In this document: positions 54,900 to 63,534 of the stretch, piece by piece
Layout: every line of letters starts with the position of its first letter
How positions within the stretch are numbered: position 1 is the first letter of the stretch
Assembly (NCBI RefSeq): GCF_004134905.2
Contig: NZ_SDPQ02000001.1
Span: 62,001 to 126,000, forward strand
Direction: 5' to 3'
DNA: 64,000 bases
Source of the DNA: Aeromicrobium ginsengisoli
GTDB lineage: Bacteria > Actinomycetota > Actinomycetes > Propionibacteriales > Nocardioidaceae
Notes under the pieces: model-generated
The model's input: the letters and a program-made list of their open reading frames with translations, nothing else
Databases searched by the model: none
Told to the model about the DNA's origin: nothing
Made by a program: the position numbers and the translations under genes

Positions 54900-55757
54900 C
54901 TACTTCGTGCCGGTCACCACGAGCATCTCGCAGGGCCCTTCGAACCCGTTCGGCCCTTCGAACTGAGCCAGCTGTTCGGTGATCTCGGCCCACGCCTCCG
55001 CGCGACCGGTCTCGTCGAGCCCGGACAGCATCTGGTGGAGGGCACCGAAGGACTCGCGCTCGAACTGCACGCACTCGGCTGCACTTCGCATGCGTACAGG
55101 TGACGGCACCGTCGTGACGGTGATGTCGGTCAGCCCAGCTTTGGTGAAGACCTCCTCGGCGACGCCGGGGGAGCCGAGGCTGAACGGTCCGGGCTGGCCC
55201 GGCAGCGGCGGTGGCAGCTCCGCGCGTCGGCGGATGATCCCTACGGGGATCGAGAAGAATCCGTTGCGGTCCGCCGTGGAGTAGACGACCGCAGAGACCC
55301 GCCCTCCGGGTCGAAGGGCGCGGCACATGCCGGCGAGGGCAGCCTGTTGGTCCGGGAAGTAGATCAGCCCGACCCGTGAGATCGCGACGTCGTAGGCACC
55401 CGCCTCGACCTCCGAGAGGTCCTCACCGTCGGCGACCAGCGTGTTGATGTTCGACATCCCGGCCGACTGCGCCACCTGCTGGGCGTACCCGAGGATCGCG
55501 GGTGAGATGTCGGTGGCGAGGACCTCACCGCCCGGGCCGACGCGTCGCGCGGCCGCCAACGTCTGGCCGCCGGCCCCCGCCGCGACGTCGAGGACCCGGC
55601 CACCTGTCGTGACGGCGGCGTCGTCGAGCATCGTCTCGGTGGCCGATCCGAGCCAGGACTCGATCGTGGGTCCCCAGCGATTCCAGGCATCCGCTGCCGC
55701 CTCCCACTGGGCTCGGGTCGTGGTCTTGAACTGGACGGGATCGAAGGTGATGGACAT
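54900..55757 (-). CDS. Class I SAM-dependent methyltransferase (UbiE-like)
   Basis: A 285-residue soluble enzyme with the SAM-binding motif VLDVAAGAGGQTLAAARRV (about 54-72), the acidic loop ATDISPAILGYAQ, VADGEDLSE and the post-motif MCRALRPGGRVSAVVYS. The C-terminal half carries a substrate-lid of unknown specificity. It is divergent from an HxlR regulator with a palindrome between them and is probably its target. Substrate unknown. Confidence 0.85.
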   Translation of the reverse strand: MSITFDPVQFKTTTRAQWEAAADAWNRWGPTIESWLGSATETMLDDAAVTTGGRVLDVAAGAGGQTLAAARRVGPGGEVLATDISPAILGYAQQVAQSAGMSNINTLVADGEDLSEVEAGAYDVAISRVGLIYFPDQQAALAGMCRALRPGGRVSAVVYSTADRNGFFSIPVGIIRRRAELPPPLPGQPGPFSLGSPGVAEEVFTKAGLTDITVTTVPSPVRMRSAAECVQFERESFGALHQMLSGLDETGRAEAWAEITEQLAQFEGPNGFEGPCEMLVVTGTK

Positions 55758-55821
55758 GGCTGACTCCTCAGGTTCGTGAGTGGTTACCTGTCATGCTCGC
55801 CGTGTACACCGGCCGCCACCA

Positions 55822-55836
55822 GTGCAGGTTCTGCAC
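55822..55836. promoter_or_regulatory. Palindromic site between methyltransferase and HxlR genes
   Basis: GTGCAG-GTT-CTGCAC is a perfect 6-3-6 dyad in the 135-base divergent gap. It is the only clear symmetry there and a candidate HxlR operator. Confidence 0.5.
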
Positions 55837-55880
55837 CTATCCGGTACGAATTCTGGACCGCCATCTCGGTGAATTCGGAC

Positions 55881-55886
55881 TACGAT
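55881..55886 (+). promoter_or_regulatory. Leaderless promoter -10 for the HxlR gene
   Basis: TACGAT ends 6 bases before ATG 55893 with no RBS between. Confidence 0.5.
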
Positions 55887-55892
55887 TGGCCC

Positions 55893-56594
55893 ATGCGTGA
55901 CTACGGGCAGTACTGTCCCGTCGCCCTCGCGAGCAGCGTGCTGGCGGACAGGTGGACCCCCCTGATCGTGCGGGAGATGGTGCTCGGAAGTCGCCGGTTC
56001 AACGACATCGATCGCGGGCTGCCAGGCATCTCGCGCACTCTGTTGATGCAACGCCTCCGCCACCTCGAGCACAAAGGTGTGCTCGAACGCGTGCCGATTG
56101 CCGGCGGCCGAGGTCACGAGTACCAGCTGACGCCCGCAGGTCGAGACCTCGAAGGTGTCGTCATGGCCTTTGGCGAGTGGGCCGTGAAGTGGATGTTCTC
56201 CGAGCCCGAACCCCGCGACGTCGATCCGATCACGCTGACGTGGTGGATGTCCCGGAGACTGGACTTCGAGCGGGTTCCCGACCAGCGCGTCGTGATCGAG
56301 TTCGACTATCGCGGGGACGACCCGACGAGGCTCTGGCTGATCCTGGACCGGCACGAGTCCTCCGTCTGCGCCGACCATCCCGGCTTCGACTCCGACGTCA
56401 CCGTGCGCACGGAGCCCGTGGCGCTGATGCGGGTCTTCTCGGGCCTGACGACGCTGCGCGAGGCTCGAGCAACCGGATCAGTGGAGCTCGAGGGGATTCC
56501 GCGGTTGACGCGCGAATTCCCGACCTGGTTCCTCTGGAGCCCGTTCGCCTCCGCGGTTCGCGCCCGTCTGGCCCGTGCCGCTGAGCCTGTGTGA
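55893..56594 (+). CDS. HxlR-family regulator with C-terminal SCP2-like domain
   Basis: A 233-residue regulator. The N-terminal winged helix (about 1-100) has the HxlR pattern CPVALASSVLADRWTPLIVREMVLGSRRFNDIDRGLPGISRTLLMQRLRHLEHKGVLER. The C-terminal part (about 120-225) is an SCP2-like fold (VVIEFDYRGDDPTRLWLILDRHESSVCADHPGFDSDVTVRTEPVALMRVFSG), which could bind a hydrophobic ligand. This double-domain type is common in actinobacteria. A longer reading from 55776 is rejected because the -10 and homology both start it at 55893. Confidence 0.85.
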   Translation: MRDYGQYCPVALASSVLADRWTPLIVREMVLGSRRFNDIDRGLPGISRTLLMQRLRHLEHKGVLERVPIAGGRGHEYQLTPAGRDLEGVVMAFGEWAVKWMFSEPEPRDVDPITLTWWMSRRLDFERVPDQRVVIEFDYRGDDPTRLWLILDRHESSVCADHPGFDSDVTVRTEPVALMRVFSGLTTLREARATGSVELEGIPRLTREFPTWFLWSPFASAVRARLARAAEPV

Positions 56595-56640
56595 GCCATG
56601 GCTAGTGTGGTCCCACCGCACCGCAGACATGGGGGAGACC

Positions 56641-57564
56641 GTGGCACTTCGCACCAAGGCCGGCAGCACCCTGCGCAAGGTCATCGGACCGCAGCGCACC
56701 GAGGCCGTACGCCGTTGGGAGCGCAAGGCGCGTCGCACTGCGGCCCGCCGGCTCAACCCGGAGGCGCCCCGTGCGGTGGAGAAGTCCGCACCGAAGTACG
56801 TCCCGTCCGATGCGTTCGCCGACTTCCCCGAGCCCACGAGGTCGCGCCACCAGCTGCTGATCGCGCTCCACAAGCAGCTGCAGCCGCGCACCTACCTCGA
56901 GATCGGGGTCTTCACGGGCTCGAGCCTCGGTTTGTCGCGCACCCGGTCGATCGGGGTCGACCCCGGCTACACGATCACCAAGGAGATCGAGTGCGAGGTG
57001 CAGCTGCACCGCACGACGAGCGACGAGTTCTTCTCCCGCCCCGACCCGGTCGCGTTCTTCGACGGCGTCCCGATCGACCTCGCGTTCATCGACGGGATGC
57101 ACCTGGCCGAGTTCGCCCTGCGCGACTTCATGAACGTCGAGAAGCACATGTCGCCCGCCGGCGTGGTGCTGCTCGACGACATGCTCCCGCGCAACTCGCT
57201 CGAGGCTGCGCGCGACCGGCGCACCGCCGCGTGGGCCGGTGACGTGTTCAAGGTCGCCGACATCCTGAGGACCTATCGGCCCGACCTGACGATCATCCCG
57301 GTCAACACCTCGCCGACCGGCACGGTGCTCGTCCTCGGGCTCGACCCGACCTCCCGCGTTCTCGACGACAACTACGACGCCGCGCTGGCCGCGTGCCTCG
57401 CGCCGGACCCGCAGGTCGTCCCCGAGGAGACGCTGCGCCGCACCTACGCGGCCGACCCGGTGACACTGATGACTTCGCCGGTGTGGGCCAAGCTCGTCGG
57501 GCTTCGCAAGAAGAACGTCAGCCGCGCCGCACTCGACAAGGCACTCGGCGCCCTCACCGCGTGA
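56641..57564 (+). CDS. Class I SAM-dependent methyltransferase (Methyltransf_24-like)
   Basis: A 307-residue protein. A basic N-terminal stretch (residues 1-55, RRWERKARRTAARRL) precedes a Rossmann domain (about 75-225) with TYLEIGVFTGSSLGLSRTRSIGVDPGYTI, then PIDLAFIDGMHLAEFALRDFMNVEKHMSPAGVVLLDDMLPR. It resembles enzymes tied to glycan or natural product modification, but the substrate is unknown. GTG 56641 is chosen with GGGGGAG upstream; ATG 56629 is an alternative. TAGTGT at 56603-56608 may be the -10. It overlaps the next gene by GTGA. Confidence 0.7.
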   Translation: MALRTKAGSTLRKVIGPQRTEAVRRWERKARRTAARRLNPEAPRAVEKSAPKYVPSDAFADFPEPTRSRHQLLIALHKQLQPRTYLEIGVFTGSSLGLSRTRSIGVDPGYTITKEIECEVQLHRTTSDEFFSRPDPVAFFDGVPIDLAFIDGMHLAEFALRDFMNVEKHMSPAGVVLLDDMLPRNSLEAARDRRTAAWAGDVFKVADILRTYRPDLTIIPVNTSPTGTVLVLGLDPTSRVLDDNYDAALAACLAPDPQVVPEETLRRTYAADPVTLMTSPVWAKLVGLRKKNVSRAALDKALGALTA

Positions 57565-58121
57565 CCGAGAGCGCCGTCGTCACGTACGCCCGCGGGCTGC
57601 TGGGCCGCGTGCTGCACGGGCACGACGTGGCGGTGCGCATCACGGAGGTCGAGGCGTACGGCGGGATCAACGACCCGGCCTCGCACGCCTACACTCGCAC
57701 CGCCCGGTCCGAGATCATGTACGGCGCTCCGTGGCGGCTGTACGTCTATCGGTCGTACGGCATGCACTTTTGCGCCAACGTCGTGACCGGTCCGACCGAG
57801 GAGGCGTCCGCGGTGCTGATCCGTGCCGGCGAGGTGGTCGACGGCATCGATGTGGCTCGCCGCCGTCGCCCGGCGGTCAAGGACGTCGCCCTGGCGCGCG
57901 GCCCCGGCAATCTGGCCAGGACGCTGGGTCTGACACTCGACGACCTCGGCACCGATCTGCTGGCACCCGATGGCGTACGCCTGGGGGAGTCGCCGGCCGG
58001 CACACCTGACATCAGCGCCGGACCGCGTGTCGGAGTGTCCAAGGCTGCGGACGTGCCGTGGCGATTCTGGATCACGGGCGACCCGACCGTGTCGGCCTAC
58101 CGCCGCAGCCCACGGGCCTAG
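57561..58121 (+). CDS. DNA-3-methyladenine glycosylase (AAG/MPG family)
   Basis: A base-excision repair glycosylase of 186 residues, removing alkylated purines. Family signs are LGRVLHGHDVAVRITEVEAYGGINDPASHAYTRTARSEIMYG (catalytic Glu and damage pocket), YVYRSYGMHFCANVV and ARGPGNLARTLGLT with a C-terminal SAGPRVGVSKAADVPWRFW. It is shorter than mammalian AAG at the N-terminus, as in other bacteria. Translationally coupled to the methyltransferase before it. Confidence 0.92.
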   Translation: MTESAVVTYARGLLGRVLHGHDVAVRITEVEAYGGINDPASHAYTRTARSEIMYGAPWRLYVYRSYGMHFCANVVTGPTEEASAVLIRAGEVVDGIDVARRRRPAVKDVALARGPGNLARTLGLTLDDLGTDLLAPDGVRLGESPAGTPDISAGPRVGVSKAADVPWRFWITGDPTVSAYRRSPRA

Positions 58122-58180
58122 AGAACTCTCTGCCACATTTCTCGCCGGGACTGTCGTATGCGCTGTCCTCCGTTCGTGGT

Positions 58181-58202
58181 GTTGGTGAAGGACCCCACCA
58201 AC
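58181..58202 (+). promoter_or_regulatory. Hairpin before the second MFS gene
   Basis: GTTGGTG / CACCAAC form a perfect 7-bp stem with an 8-base loop, ending 16 bases before ATG 58219. It could be a regulator site or mRNA structure. AGGAG at 58205-58209 follows as RBS. Confidence 0.35.
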
Positions 58203-58218
58203 CGAGGAGACCATCCCG

Positions 58219-59664
58219 ATGCCTGACATCAAGAGCCGCTGGCTCGCTCTCTACGTTCTGTGCCTCGGCGACCTGATGATCGTGCTCGACTCGAGCATCG
58301 TCAACGTCGCCCTTCCGTCGATCCAGACCGACCTCGCCTTCTCGCAGGCCGCATTGGCCTGGGTGGTCAACGGCTACCTGCTGACGTTCGGCGGGTTCCT
58401 GCTGCTGTCGGGCCGCTTCGGCGACCTGCTCGGCAACAAGCGGGTGTTCCTGGGCGGCGTCGTGTCGTTCACGATCGCCTCGATCGGCTGCGGGCTGGCC
58501 CCGTCGGCCGAGCTGCTGGTGATCGGCCGCGCCATCCAGGGCCTCGGCGGCGCAGCGGTCTCCGCCGTCGCGCTTGCACTGATCATGGGCCTGTTCACCG
58601 AGCCGGGGGAGCGCGCCAAGGCGATGGGCGTCTTCGGCTTCGTGATGTCCGGCGGCGGCGCCCTCGGCGTCCTGCTCGGCGGTGTCCTCACCGGTCTGTT
58701 CTCGTGGCACTGGATCTTCCTGGTCAACATCCCGATCGGCGTGGCCGTGTGGATCGCCGCTCGTCGCGTGCTCCCTGCGGATGACGTCGTGCCCTCGGAG
58801 GCTCGTGTCGACGTCGTCGGTGCCGTCCTGGTCACCGCGTCCCTGATGCTCAGCGTCTACGCCATCGTCGGTGGCAACGATGCAGGCTGGACGTCGGCCC
58901 GCACGCTCCTCATGCTCGGCGGCGGACTCGCGCTGATGATCGCCTTCATCGCCCGTGAGGCTCGCATCACCAACCCGCTCGTCCCGCTGCGTCTCTTCGC
59001 GCACCGCAACGTCTCGGTCTCGCAGATCGTCGGTGTGTTGTGGGCCGCGGCGATGTTTGCCTGGTTCTTCCTCGCGGCGATCTACCTGCAGAAGGTCCTG
59101 CACTACGACGCCCTCGACGTGGGCCTGGCGTTCGTCCCGATGAGCGTCGTGATGGCCTACTGCTCGCTGCGGGTCTCGGACAAGCTCGTCATGCGATTCG
59201 GCATCCGGCCGCCGCTGGTCGCCGGCCTGCTGATGGCGGCCGCGAGCCTGGCGCTGTTCTCCCGGGCACCTGTCGGCGGCAGCTTCGTGGTCGACGTGCT
59301 GCCGTCGATGATCCTGCTGGGCTTCGGTGCCGGCATCGCGTTCAACCCCGTGCTGCTGGCCGCCATGGGCGACGTCGAGCCGCACGAGGCGGGTCTCGCC
59401 TCAGGCGTCGTCAACACGTCGTTCATGATGGGCGGCGCGCTGGGTCTCGCGGTGCTGGTCAGTGTCTCCTCGGCGCGCACCGAGAGCCTGCTCGCCGATG
59501 GCGCGGCGCAGGTCGAGGCGCTCAACGGCGGCCTCCAGCTGGCCTTCGCGGCCGGTGCGGTGGCGGCCCTGCTGGCGGCGATCGTCGGCGGTGTGTTCCT
59601 CCGGCCCAAGCCGATGTCCGACATGGCGCCCGAGGGTTCTGAGGTCGAGGTCGCCGCGGCCTGA
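58219..59664 (+). CDS. MFS multidrug efflux transporter (DHA2, EmrB/QacA type)
   Basis: A 481-residue, 14-span exporter. It shares with the pump at 24906 the segments LDSSIVNVALPSIQTDLAFSQAALAWVVNGYLLTFGGFLLLSGRFGDLLG (motifs D1 and A), AIQGLGGAAVSAVALALIM and motif C GALGVLLGGVLTGLFSWHWIF. Unlike that pump it has no adjacent regulator gene. The substrate cannot be told from sequence. Confidence 0.9.
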   Translation: MPDIKSRWLALYVLCLGDLMIVLDSSIVNVALPSIQTDLAFSQAALAWVVNGYLLTFGGFLLLSGRFGDLLGNKRVFLGGVVSFTIASIGCGLAPSAELLVIGRAIQGLGGAAVSAVALALIMGLFTEPGERAKAMGVFGFVMSGGGALGVLLGGVLTGLFSWHWIFLVNIPIGVAVWIAARRVLPADDVVPSEARVDVVGAVLVTASLMLSVYAIVGGNDAGWTSARTLLMLGGGLALMIAFIAREARITNPLVPLRLFAHRNVSVSQIVGVLWAAAMFAWFFLAAIYLQKVLHYDALDVGLAFVPMSVVMAYCSLRVSDKLVMRFGIRPPLVAGLLMAAASLALFSRAPVGGSFVVDVLPSMILLGFGAGIAFNPVLLAAMGDVEPHEAGLASGVVNTSFMMGGALGLAVLVSVSSARTESLLADGAAQVEALNGGLQLAFAAGAVAALLAAIVGGVFLRPKPMSDMAPEGSEVEVAAA

Positions 59665-59680
59665 GGCGTACGAGCTGTCG

Positions 59681-60352
59681 CTACCGCTGGTCGGTCGACC
59701 AGCGGTAGCGGCGTTCCGGGCGACCGGCGCTGCCGTAGTTCAGGCGTACGACGGCGTGCCCCTCATCGACGAAGTGCTCCAGATAGCGGCGTGCGCTGAC
59801 CCGCGAGATCCCGACACGTTCACCGCACTCGGTCGCCGACAGCTCGCCGGTGTCCCTGAGTGCAGTGCCGACCAGGTCCGCGGTCTCCTGGCTGAGTCCC
59901 TTGGGCAACGGCTGGCCGGCCGGCTGTGCCGTTCCGAACGCCCGGTCGATCGACTCCTGGTCGGCCTCACCGTGCTCCAGCAGGGCGAGCGTGTCGCGTA
60001 CGCGCAGGAGCCGGGCAGCCAGGTCGGGATACTCGAACGGCTTGACGAGATAGTGCATCGCACCGCCGTGCAGTGCTGCTCGTACGACCTCGGCGTCGCG
60101 ATCAGCCGTGACCATGACGACCCCCGCGACGTTGCCGGCGGCGCGCAACCGCTGCAGCACGTCGAGGCCGCTCATGTCGGGCAGGTGCACGTCGAGCAGG
60201 ATCAGCTCCGGTGCGAGCTCGCCGACGAGGCGCAGGGCCTCCTCGCCGTTGCGAGCCACGCCGACGACGCTGAAGCCCTCGGTCTTCTCGATGAATCGCG
60301 CATGGATCCCGGCGACCATGAAGTCGTCGTCGACCACGAGCACGCCGATCAC
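59681..60352 (-). CDS. Response regulator, CitB/DcuR type
   Basis: A 223-residue DNA-binding regulator. The receiver domain (about 1-120) has the acidic pair in VLVVDDDFMVAGIH, the phosphoaccepting Asp in LILLDVHLPDMSGLDVLQRLR, the Thr in VMVTADRD and the Lys in YLVKPFEYPDL. The C-terminal helix-turn-helix (about 160-215) reads LSATECGERVGISRVSARRYLEHF. It overlaps the kinase gene by ATGA on the minus strand. The neighbouring transporter genes suggest that it controls tctCBA in response to a carboxylate. Confidence 0.92.
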   Translation of the reverse strand: MIGVLVVDDDFMVAGIHARFIEKTEGFSVVGVARNGEEALRLVGELAPELILLDVHLPDMSGLDVLQRLRAAGNVAGVVMVTADRDAEVVRAALHGGAMHYLVKPFEYPDLAARLLRVRDTLALLEHGEADQESIDRAFGTAQPAGQPLPKGLSQETADLVGTALRDTGELSATECGERVGISRVSARRYLEHFVDEGHAVVRLNYGSAGRPERRYRWSTDQR

Positions 60353-61941
60353 GCGGGCACCCCGGCCAGCGGCAGCTCGACCCGGAACGTCGTGCCGTCC
60401 TCGTCGTCGACCGTGACGCTCCCGCCGCGCTGCGTGCAGATCAGCTGCACGAGCGGCAGCCCGATGCCACGACCGCCCAGCACGTCAGGCTTGGTCGAGA
60501 ACCCGCGCACGAAGATGGCGTCGCGCATGCCGTCAGGGATGCCCGGCCCGTTGTCGTGCACCTCGAGCACGAGCCGGCTCGCATCGACGTGGGTGGTGAC
60601 CACGACCTCCGGCGACGGCTCGGTGCGGCACGCGTCGATGGCGTTGTCCACGAGGTTGCCGACGACGGTCGTGAGATCGGCCGACTCAGCGGACGTCAGG
60701 CCCGGCAGGCGCGAGTCCGGGCTCAGCGTGAGCGAGACCCCGGCCTCGGCCGCGACGCTCGACTTGGCGATGAGCAGGGCGGCCACTGCGGGATCCGCGA
60801 TCCGGCTCGTGACCTCGTCCGTGATCTCGGCGCGCCGGCGGGTCAGCGTGCCGACGAGGGCGGTCACCTCGTCGTACTCCTGGAGCTGCACGAGCCCCGA
60901 GATCGTGTGGAGCTGGTTGGCGAACTCATGGGTCTGGGCGCGCAACGTGTCGGTGATCGACAGGTTGGAGCTGAGCTGGCTCTGCATCGAGACGAGCTCG
61001 GTCCGGTCGCGCATGGTCGTGACGGTACCGATGCCCTCGCCGTGGCTCGACGCCGAGCGCTGGTTGAACACCAGCACGCGGGCGCCTACGAGCACGACGG
61101 CGTCCTGGCTGTCGCTGCCCGCAGTCAGCAGCTCGGTGACCTGCGGATCGAGGGCCAGGTCCGCGACCGGACGACCCACGACGCCGGCATCTAGGTCCAA
61201 CAGCTCGCGGGCGCTGTCGTTGACCATCGTGACCTTGCCGTCCGTGCCGACGGCGATGACGCCCTCGCGAATGCTGTGCAGCAGCGCCTCACGGTGATCG
61301 GCCAGCGTGGCGATCTCCTGTGGCTCCAGCCCACGCGTACGTCGCTTGATGAGCCGCGCCAGCAGCAGCGAGCCGGCCACGCCGAGCAGCGCGCCGACAC
61401 CGAGGAACAGCGCCAGGTCCGGTGCGGCGTTGGTCAGGCGCTGCCAGTTGGACGGATAGCGCTGCTGGGCGATCGACAGGCCGACGAGCTTCCCGTCGTC
61501 GTTGAGGATCGGGGCGTGACCGGCGACGGCCTGGTGCCCGTTGTCGTCGACGTCACCGACCCAGCCACGCCCTTCACGGACACGACTGTCGCCGAGGTCG
61601 ATCGTGCGGCCGACCAGGCGTGGATCGGACGACGACAGGACGACACCCTTCGGGTCCGCGATCGTGACCTCCGTGGCACCGGAGAGGCTGAGTGCCCGGC
61701 TGATCGACGGCGCGAGGGCGCTCGCCGGCGTCGGACCGTCGATCTCGGAGCGTACGACCGAGATGTTCGCGAGGTACTCCGCGACCGACCGCATCTGCGA
61801 TCCACGTTCGCTGGAGAACGTCATGGTCGACTGCCGAACCGAGATCGCCGCGACGATCGCCAGCACGAGGGCGACGACGACCAGCTGTAGGCCGAGGAAC
61901 TGCCCCGCGAGTGTGAGCCGTTGCCGGCGCGGTGACCACAA
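60349..61941 (-). CDS. CitA/DcuS-type sensor histidine kinase
   Basis: A 530-residue membrane kinase. TM1 (about 15-40, FLGLQLVVVALVLAIVAAISV), a periplasmic PAS-type sensor (about 40-180, with STMTFSSERGSQMRSVAEYLAN and the ADPKGVVLSSSDPRLVGRTIDLGDSRVREGRG core), TM2 near 195, a cytosolic PAS domain (about 220-310), the H-box in AQTHEFANQLHTISGLVQL and the ATPase domain (VGNLVDNAIDACR, DNGPGIPDGM, GGRGIGLPLVQ). TTG 61941 is chosen: AAAGGAGG lies 9 bases before it, and the first ATG (62025) would overlap the start of tctC. A carboxylate ligand is likely from the family and from the transporter next to it. Confidence 0.88.
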   Translation of the reverse strand: MWSPRRQRLTLAGQFLGLQLVVVALVLAIVAAISVRQSTMTFSSERGSQMRSVAEYLANISVVRSEIDGPTPASALAPSISRALSLSGATEVTIADPKGVVLSSSDPRLVGRTIDLGDSRVREGRGWVGDVDDNGHQAVAGHAPILNDDGKLVGLSIAQQRYPSNWQRLTNAAPDLALFLGVGALLGVAGSLLLARLIKRRTRGLEPQEIATLADHREALLHSIREGVIAVGTDGKVTMVNDSARELLDLDAGVVGRPVADLALDPQVTELLTAGSDSQDAVVLVGARVLVFNQRSASSHGEGIGTVTTMRDRTELVSMQSQLSSNLSITDTLRAQTHEFANQLHTISGLVQLQEYDEVTALVGTLTRRRAEITDEVTSRIADPAVAALLIAKSSVAAEAGVSLTLSPDSRLPGLTSAESADLTTVVGNLVDNAIDACRTEPSPEVVVTTHVDASRLVLEVHDNGPGIPDGMRDAIFVRGFSTKPDVLGGRGIGLPLVQLICTQRGGSVTVDDEDGTTFRVELPLAGVPA

Positions 61942-62023
61942 AGACCACAACCTCCTTTGGTTCCGCAATAGTGACTCACGCCACACCTGGAGGCCATGCT
62001 CGGGGTCGACCACAGGAGGTTCC

Positions 62024-63019
62024 ATGACGTCGAGAAGACGTGTCCACGCAAGGCTCGCGGGTGTCATCCTCGCAGTCTCGGCCGCGATGGTGCTGGCGAG
62101 CTGCGGCGTCACCCGCGGATCCGACGACGAGGGTCACCGCCGGCTCCAGATGTGGATCCCCAACAGCCCGGGCGGTGGGTACGACCTCACGGGCCGCGCC
62201 GCGACCCACGTCATGGAGGACGCGGACCTCACCGGCCGCTTCGAGATCACCAACGTGCTCGGCGCCAGCGGCACGGTCGCGATGCAGCGGCTGCTCAACG
62301 CCGAGGGCTCGAACGACGTCGTGATGACGATGGGCCTGGGCGTCGTCGGCGCGGTCTACACCAACGAGTCGAGCGCCCGAGTCTCCAAGGCGACGCCGAT
62401 CGCCCGGCTGATCGAGGACCAAGAGGCACTCATCGTGCCCAAGGACTCGCCGTTCAAGACCGTCGAGGACTTGGTCGACGCGTGGAAGAAGGACCCCAAG
62501 AGCGTCACGATCGGCGGTGGATCGTCGCCGGGCGGACCCGACCACATCTTCCCGATGCAGCTCGCCAAGACGATCGGCATCCAGCCCAAGCAGGTCAAGT
62601 ACATCGCGTACGACGGCGGTGGCCCCCTGACCACGGCGCTGCTCGGCGAGAAGATCGACGTCGGCACCTCTGGCCCCAGCGAGTTCGAGGGCCAGATCAA
62701 GGACGGCTCGCTCCGTGTGCTCGCGGTCTCCGGTGCCGAGCGGCTCGACAACATCGACGCGCCGACCCTCAAGGAGTCCGGCGTCGACATGGTCTTCGCC
62801 AACTGGCGTGGGGTCCTCGCACCTCCGGGCATCTCCGACGAGACCCGCGACTACCTCATCACGCTGTTCGAGGACATGCACAAGACCAAGGGCTGGCAGG
62901 CCGAGCTCAAGCGCAACGGCTGGATCGACGCCTTCATCACGGGTGACGAATTCGGCGCCTTCCTCAAGGAACAGGACGAACGGGTCGCCACGACCCTGAA
63001 GGAGCTGGGACTCGCATGA
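62024..63019 (+). CDS. tctC: Tricarboxylate-binding lipoprotein TctC
   Basis: The extracytoplasmic solute receptor of a tripartite tricarboxylate transporter. The 331-residue product has a lipoprotein signal with lipobox LASC (cysteine about residue 27), so it is anchored to the outer face of the membrane. The binding domain carries NSPGGGYDLTGRAATHVMED, the family's GGGYD/T loop, and KYIAYDGGGPLTTALLGEKIDVG. AGGAGG (62013-62018) is the RBS for ATG 62024. Divergent from the kinase-regulator pair. Confidence 0.9.
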   Translation: MTSRRRVHARLAGVILAVSAAMVLASCGVTRGSDDEGHRRLQMWIPNSPGGGYDLTGRAATHVMEDADLTGRFEITNVLGASGTVAMQRLLNAEGSNDVVMTMGLGVVGAVYTNESSARVSKATPIARLIEDQEALIVPKDSPFKTVEDLVDAWKKDPKSVTIGGGSSPGGPDHIFPMQLAKTIGIQPKQVKYIAYDGGGPLTTALLGEKIDVGTSGPSEFEGQIKDGSLRVLAVSGAERLDNIDAPTLKESGVDMVFANWRGVLAPPGISDETRDYLITLFEDMHKTKGWQAELKRNGWIDAFITGDEFGAFLKEQDERVATTLKELGLA

Positions 63020-63534
63020 CCACGACACAGCACACCCCGCCCGGCCAGAGCCGGGTCGTCGACAAGGCCCAGTACGGCCTCGCGGCGGGCATCGGCGTCG
63101 CCGGCGCCTACGTCATCTACGACGCGACGACGTTGCACAAGGGATTCGCGGACCAACCGGTCCAGCCCTACACATTCCCCTTCATCGTCGGCGCGGGCCT
63201 GATCGTCCTCGCAGCGCTGCTGGCACTCGCCACGGCGCGAGGTGACGTGCCCGAGTTGGAGGAGGGCGAGGACGTCGACCTCACCAAGGGCAGCGACTGG
63301 GTCACGGTCGGCAAGCTCGTCGTGGTCTTCGCGCTCAACTTCGCACTGATCAGCTGGCTCGGCTGGGCCATCACGGGCGCTCTGTTGTTCGCCGGCACGG
63401 CCCACGTGCTCGGCGCCCGCTCGATCGTCCGGTCCCTCGCGATCGGCGTCGTGCTGTCGGTCCTTTCCTGGTACGGCTTCTACTCCGGCCTGGGTCTCGC
63501 GATCCCGGCCGGCGTCCTGGACGGAGTGCTCTGA
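63016..63534 (+). CDS. tctB: Tripartite tricarboxylate transporter small subunit TctB
   Basis: A 172-residue membrane protein with four spans (residues about 20-40, 55-75, 95-115 and 125-165). [26 protein letters not shown] and the C-terminal [33 protein letters not shown] fit the poorly conserved TctB family, and its place between tctC and tctA decides the assignment. Overlaps tctC by ATGA and tctA by TGATG. Confidence 0.88.
   Translation: MTTTQHTPPGQSRVVDKAQYGLAAGIGVAGAYVIYDATTLHKGFADQPVQPYTFPFIVGAGLIVLAALLALATARGDVPELEEGEDVDLTKGSDWVTVGKLVVVFALNFALISWLGWAITGALLFAGTAHVLGARSIVRSLAIGVVLSVLSWYGFYSGLGLAIPAGVLDGVL

Noticed and set aside
61942-62025. ATG 62025 (minus) as kinase start
   Set aside because: It would overlap the tctC start codon on the opposite strand and leave no room for promoters, while TTG 61941 has AAAGGAGG at the right distance. 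Not fully excluded.
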